This document shows positions 59,411 to 64,000 of a DNA stretch of 64,000 bases, in pieces. The first letter of the stretch is position 1; the number at the start of each line of letters is the position of its first letter. The notes beneath the pieces are model-generated. The model was not told where the DNA came from, ran no database searches, and was given only the letters and a program-made list of their open reading frames with translations. The stretch covers positions 466,462-530,461 of the forward strand of contig CABFPE010000196.1 of assembly GCA_900660155.1 (NCBI GenBank). Reading direction: 5' to 3'. The position numbers and the translations under genes are program-made. The DNA is from Hofstenia miamia. Taxonomy: Eukaryota > Xenacoelomorpha > Acoela > Hofsteniidae.

Positions 59411-61185
59411 GCATTTAAAATATCTTTGGAGAAGCAATCACAGATTTTGAAAAATTCCTAGTGGAACCAATAGATATGTCCATGTCTCACGGCTTCCAAG
59501 TTTTTTTAATAGACTTGGAAATGTAGAAAACAATTTGTCCCTTAAATAAAACGCAAGGCTGCTTAAAGTGAAAATTAAGCCTAAATATTCTACTTCATTT
59601 GGAAATAACAATTTTAACTCTTAGCTACCAAATAATGACCCTGTTATTTAGTTCTATTTTTTGACGAATCCACAGCTTTGACTTCAACAAAGGAAGCCTG
59701 TTGAATAGATGCAGGGCCCAGCCTCTAGCTCTATGATTATTATTAGCATTGCAATTGAAATTTTATCCTTTATTTTTATTGTTAGTTCGAAATGCACGAC
59801 ACAATTCCAAATTGTATGACTATTGAATTTGTTGGAAACAGTTGCGTTCAATACAATAATAAGTCATTCTTTAGCAGCACGATTTATTATTACAGTTTCA
59901 ATGAGAAAACCAAAATATTTATATTACATATTTATAATCATGTAAACTCAGTTTCCAAGCATTGCCAACAATTTTTATTAATGTAATACTTAAATAATAT
60001 GCTTACTTTTAAGCAAAGGTAACTTTTATTTTAAGCCCCACAATCTTTTACATATAGAACAGAAAAATGCAAAATTTATTGCTTACTAACGTTGTAGATG
60101 AAATGGTGCAAAAGCCATTTTCGGTTAAGGCGATTAATTTTGCTCTAAGAAATAAGTTAAGTAATCAGAAATAAATGCAGAAATTTTGTTGATTTCTTCT
60201 CCCTCTAGAATTTTCCAAAAATGCTTTTTTCTATTATAATATTAGAGAAAAAATTCTTTTTTTCAAGATAAAAATTTCAAATAATTCATTTTACACGATC
60301 TGCCATAATCTTGATTTGATTTACGTCATTATTTATTTGATAATGTATAGGTTTCTAATATCGAAGTAAAAATTCTTTTGAATGTCAATGATAAGTCTGT
60401 TTTTCATAGAATATTCATTGGCAGACAGATTTTGGGACAAATAATCATAAAAGGTAGTTGATTATATGGCCCATTCTATTCCTAACTTCAATCATTTGAT
60501 GCAGAAATTAGCAATTAGTTAGTTAAAACATGCATTTACAAATTGTTTAATTTAATTTTTTTATTGGGACTCAATTACAAGTTTGCCCCAAGTTATTAAT
60601 CGAGAACAACTGAACTTGAATACGAAAGGTATGATGTTTGAAAGATTGTTACTAAGGCTCCAAATAATTTTGCAAGATATAAGTATTCACTTGAGTGCGA
60701 GGCAACAATATTCATATGTTAATGGTAATCATCAAAAACAAGATTTTCTCAATGGATAAAAATTAAATGGTTATTGTTGTTGTTGCCACTACAAACAATT
60801 TATGTTGCTTTTAGAAAACAATGTTTGTTAAGCATCGCATTTTCAAGGGTTCATAAAACTTTGTGGGTGTGGGTAAAAAATTTTAAAAGTGCAGGTAAAT
60901 TTGCGTGTATGATTTTACATATTATTCTTCATAGCCTACCATCAATACAATAATATGGAGCAGAGTCCCATAATTAAGATATGCAATTTTAATTCATTGC
61001 ATATAGCATTCAAAATTATGTCTGAGAAGGAATTGGGAAAGAGATATCATGGTCGGAAGTGATTTGCTCAGTTACGTTAACTTTAGATTTGAAAACGTCA
61101 ATAACTGAAGATTTACTACTATTTATTGTTATAACATACAAATTTGATGTATATATAAATACATATAAGTACACATAATATGCAT

Positions 61186-61676
61186 TAGAGAAGAGTGCGA
61201 TGCGGTAACACCGCGGTAGCGATTTACACAATTGCGGTGGTTAACGGTAGAATTAAAACAACTTGCGGTGGCATAAAAGCTATACAAATAACATGTTTTG
61301 TTTTAAGATTTAAAATCTAAGTATTTCTCAAAAAACTGATTCTGAAGCAAAACTACGAGATTTCACATAAAAAATATTAAAAGTAGTTCTTACATATTTC
61401 TTTGAAAATTTGATACTACCCTAATAGAATTGAATAAAATCACAAAATACCTAAGAAATTGCCTTTAAACTTTTCTACGAATGATACGTAATCCTAAAAA
61501 TATAATACAAAAATATGAATATTTTCTTACAAAGATAAAAATAGCCATTTTTGTGGTATAAAATTTCATTTATTGTGGTAATTTGTGGTAAAAAACGAAC
61601 ATTCCAGTGGTTAGCGATGAAGTTTGTTTCTCTGCGGTGGAAATTATTTTAAAAAAATGCACCGCGCTCATCTCTA
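61186..61676. mobile_element. 491-bp hAT-type MITE with CGGTGG repeats
   Basis: Left end TAGAGAAGAGTGCGATGCGG and, in complement, TAGAGATGAGCGCGGTGCAT. The 8-mer ATATGCAT flanks it perfectly (61178-61185, 61677-61684). Internal TGCGGTGG units near both ends. Non-coding. The left-flanking minus-strand frame (61016-61140) ends FPIPSQT and may be a decayed exon. Confidence 0.85.
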
Positions 61677-61684
61677 ATATGCAT

Positions 61685-64000
61685 ATATGCATAGAAAGGA
61701 CATTGAATCGTAACACTACATCTAACTTTGCACACGCGCTCCTCACTGGATTCGGGTGATCTATATAAATAAACAGAAAGAGTTAACTTTAGTTGTTGCT
61801 CCTATGGACTTGTGACCTCTCGACTACCTGAACAGTAGGAATGAACAGAATTTTAGTCAATTTAAATAATTGAAATTTTCAATAAAAAATAGGTAAATCT
61901 TTTAAAGTATATTAGGCACAGCACTACTAATTCAATAATTACTTATTTTTTATTGAAACGTGTCATGTGTGACTCCTTAGTAGGTTCATCAGAACTTTTC
62001 TTTGAGAAATTCATTTTTCCTTGATATATGAACACAAAGCTAGTCGGTAACGAAATTTCAAAAAGTTAACAAAGTTAACATCACTTTTACAAGTATATGC
62101 CATTTACATCTCAACATACTGGTTTCTATGAAATACGTTTATGATAAATGTTATATTCATTTCGGGTTAGTACAGTTTCTTATCGCAAATATTGGCATAC
62201 TTGAAATATTAATTTTATTCAAAATTAAGAAACTAATTTGTTTTACATGGTAACGGAATTTCAATAGCTACTACTTTTTACTAATTTGTATCATTATTGC
62301 ACATTATTACATTAATTTTACTATAATTAAAGTCTTATCAGCATATAAATATGTAGTGAAGAACCGCATAGATTCGATCTCAAATTTTTCACTCTAAATG
62401 CTAACTGTCGTGTAACCAAGCTCACATATAATAAGTGAAAATGATGACAAAACGCTAAAAATTAGAAAGTCGGTAGTCCTAGTTTGGCGATGGTAACAGT
62501 AGAATGCAGAATAAGTTGCAGAATTGGACTAAGACCAACCTCCGGCCTCCTCTGAAATTTAGGGAATCTTAGTAACTCCATGTGACAACAAAAAAACGAA
62601 GAACCTCCTTTTATGTGCAAAAATTAATGTATATCTAATATATATAAGCCTGAAATTATGAATACATTTCTAATAATTAATAATTTGGACAGAGTGGTAA
62701 GTAGGCTGAGTTTTAAACATATCGTTCCTGACCCAGTTAGTTTTTACGCTCTGTTTGTAATGGTAACATTTCGGAAAAGCCCAGACCGAAAATTGCAAAG
62801 TATGATTAGAGGAAAGTCGTGTTCTACGTGACATAAGATCTCATGGTATTCACATGGACTAATTATTTCAATAAGACCGAGACTAACATAAGCCGCCCTT
62901 CAAAATATTTTTCATAAGTTTTCCTAACATTGAATAAATTGAAAATAACAAACTACATTAAAAATCTCAACCTATACACATGAGCTGACCATGTCCATTG
63001 ACAGCTCTGTTGTAGTACCAGCAATTCAATTAATCGTTCACTCTTGGTAATTTTAAGATATTAGAATATTCAACTGTTTGCCAAATGAACGTAAACATGC
63101 TTATGGATATATCTAGAAGAAAGACTCTCAGTAATTTTATGAAGATTTGACATTTTGTAGTGAAACCAAGACTTATTCGCAGAAACCTTTATAAGAAATC
63201 ATTAATATATTGACAATTAAATCATCTATCATGTATGCCTTTTTGTTCTACTTTTCTAGGCAAAAATTTGAATTTTCAGAAAAGAAATTTCAGAAATGTG
63301 TCAACATAAAATGACTTTAATATTGCGTTATGCACAAATGAAAATACAGAGTAAAGACTATTTTAGGTTAAAATTCCTTATGAATTTTTTGCGTTATTGA
63401 GTATTACTCATAAACCTATAAGTGACTCTTATTGCATCTGGCTTTTAGGAAATGAGCCTTTATTTATTACGAGGGGCTTTAAACTCAATCATCAAAAACA
63501 AATGCCAGTTACTTTATAGTTCGAAATCATCCTGTTTATAAAAAACATAATATTTTGAGATAATTTTGAAACAAAATTCCGAGTGCTTGTGAAAGTTGAA
63601 GAAAAAATGAACGAGAATCACATATATAGCAGTATCAGACTTGTCACCGAGCCGAAATTTTTAAACTCTGTTCGCCACAAAAAATCTTTCAATGAGGCTC
63701 GTTTCAGCCAATCTTTTTTAATTAACATTCTAAAATGAGATTATAAGTTGACAATTCTGAGCAGTATATTACGACACTTTGGAATTTTATCAAATTTCCA
63801 CCAATGTAACACTCTTTGTCACACGTATATACTTATTGTCAAAGAATAGAGTGGACAACACGGATCACGTGTCAATAGGGTCAAGGTTAATAGATGTTCT
63901 TAAGATGACACGTAATCAAATTTTGCAAGCTGAATTTGGTAAACCAAATTAAAACTTGAGTTTTTTCTTTTTTCTCCGCCACTGTGCGTCGCAACCTAGG
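61685..64000. other. No recognised gene
   Basis: AT-rich. A minus-strand stretch near 62470-62560 after TTTCAG is open (RRPEVGLSPILQLILHSTVT) but may belong to a repeat. Nothing else supported. Confidence 0.4.

Noticed and set aside
1-64000. CRISPR array, prokaryotic operon or defence island
   Set aside because: No regularly spaced direct repeats, Shine-Dalgarno-spaced gene runs or recognisable defence genes; the DNA is clearly eukaryotic.

Overview
The window looks like AT-rich DNA from a multicellular invertebrate. It has eukaryotic-type genes, GT-AG introns, a tRNA-derived SINE family, many (TA)n microsatellites and a dense, nested population of DNA transposons. The mix of P-type, Merlin, Mutator/MULE, hAT, Tc1/mariner and pogo elements is compatible with several lineages (cnidarians, tunicates, others), so I do not name a species. 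There is one assembly gap (59 N, 13250-13308) and one isolated N (3514).

Host genes are few. Two intact, intronless genes are convincing: an NDUFAF7-type mitochondrial methyltransferase (22338-23450, +) and an SLC35G/EamA-type multipass transporter (39827-40729, -). A set of small minus-strand candidate exons with splice signals at 53.4-57.2 kb may belong to one or more spliced genes that I cannot identify.

Layout. 0-3.3 kb: minus-strand remnants of a P-element/THAP9-like transposase, an SGNH-hydrolase-like gene, an unrecognised 126-aa ORF and a two-exon DUF4806-like gene. 3.3-7.6 kb: a 227-bp direct duplication, a broken Mutator-type transposase flanked by repeated CCGTATATATACGG palindromes, and a Ulp1-protease-like fragment. 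8.3-12.9 kb: a hAT BED-finger fragment, a Merlin transposase, then a hAT element inserted with an 8-bp duplication into an unrecognised older gene. 13-18 kb: a gap in a TA tract, a small TTAGGG-containing inverted-repeat element, a MULE transposase remnant and another hAT remnant. 20-22.3 kb: a Tc1-like element split by a hAT element, ending just upstream of NDUFAF7. 28.8-30.7 kb: an unclassified 1.9-kb inverted-repeat element. 32.9-38 kb: a mariner, then a 3.3-kb hAT-like unit holding a mariner fragment, a pogo/Tigger element and a solo LTR. 38.9-45.7 kb: a TA-flanked MITE, the transporter gene, two element-in-element pairs and SINEs. 47-52.8 kb: a Tc1-like remnant, a LINE 3' end and a MITE. 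53-64 kb: candidate exons, SINEs, microsatellites and one more MITE.

I see no operon, CRISPR array or defence island. The unusual content is the layering of many transposon superfamilies, several of them datable relative to each other because their target-site duplications survive. Most transposase genes are broken; the hAT ORF at 11022-12290 is open but lacks its N-terminus.
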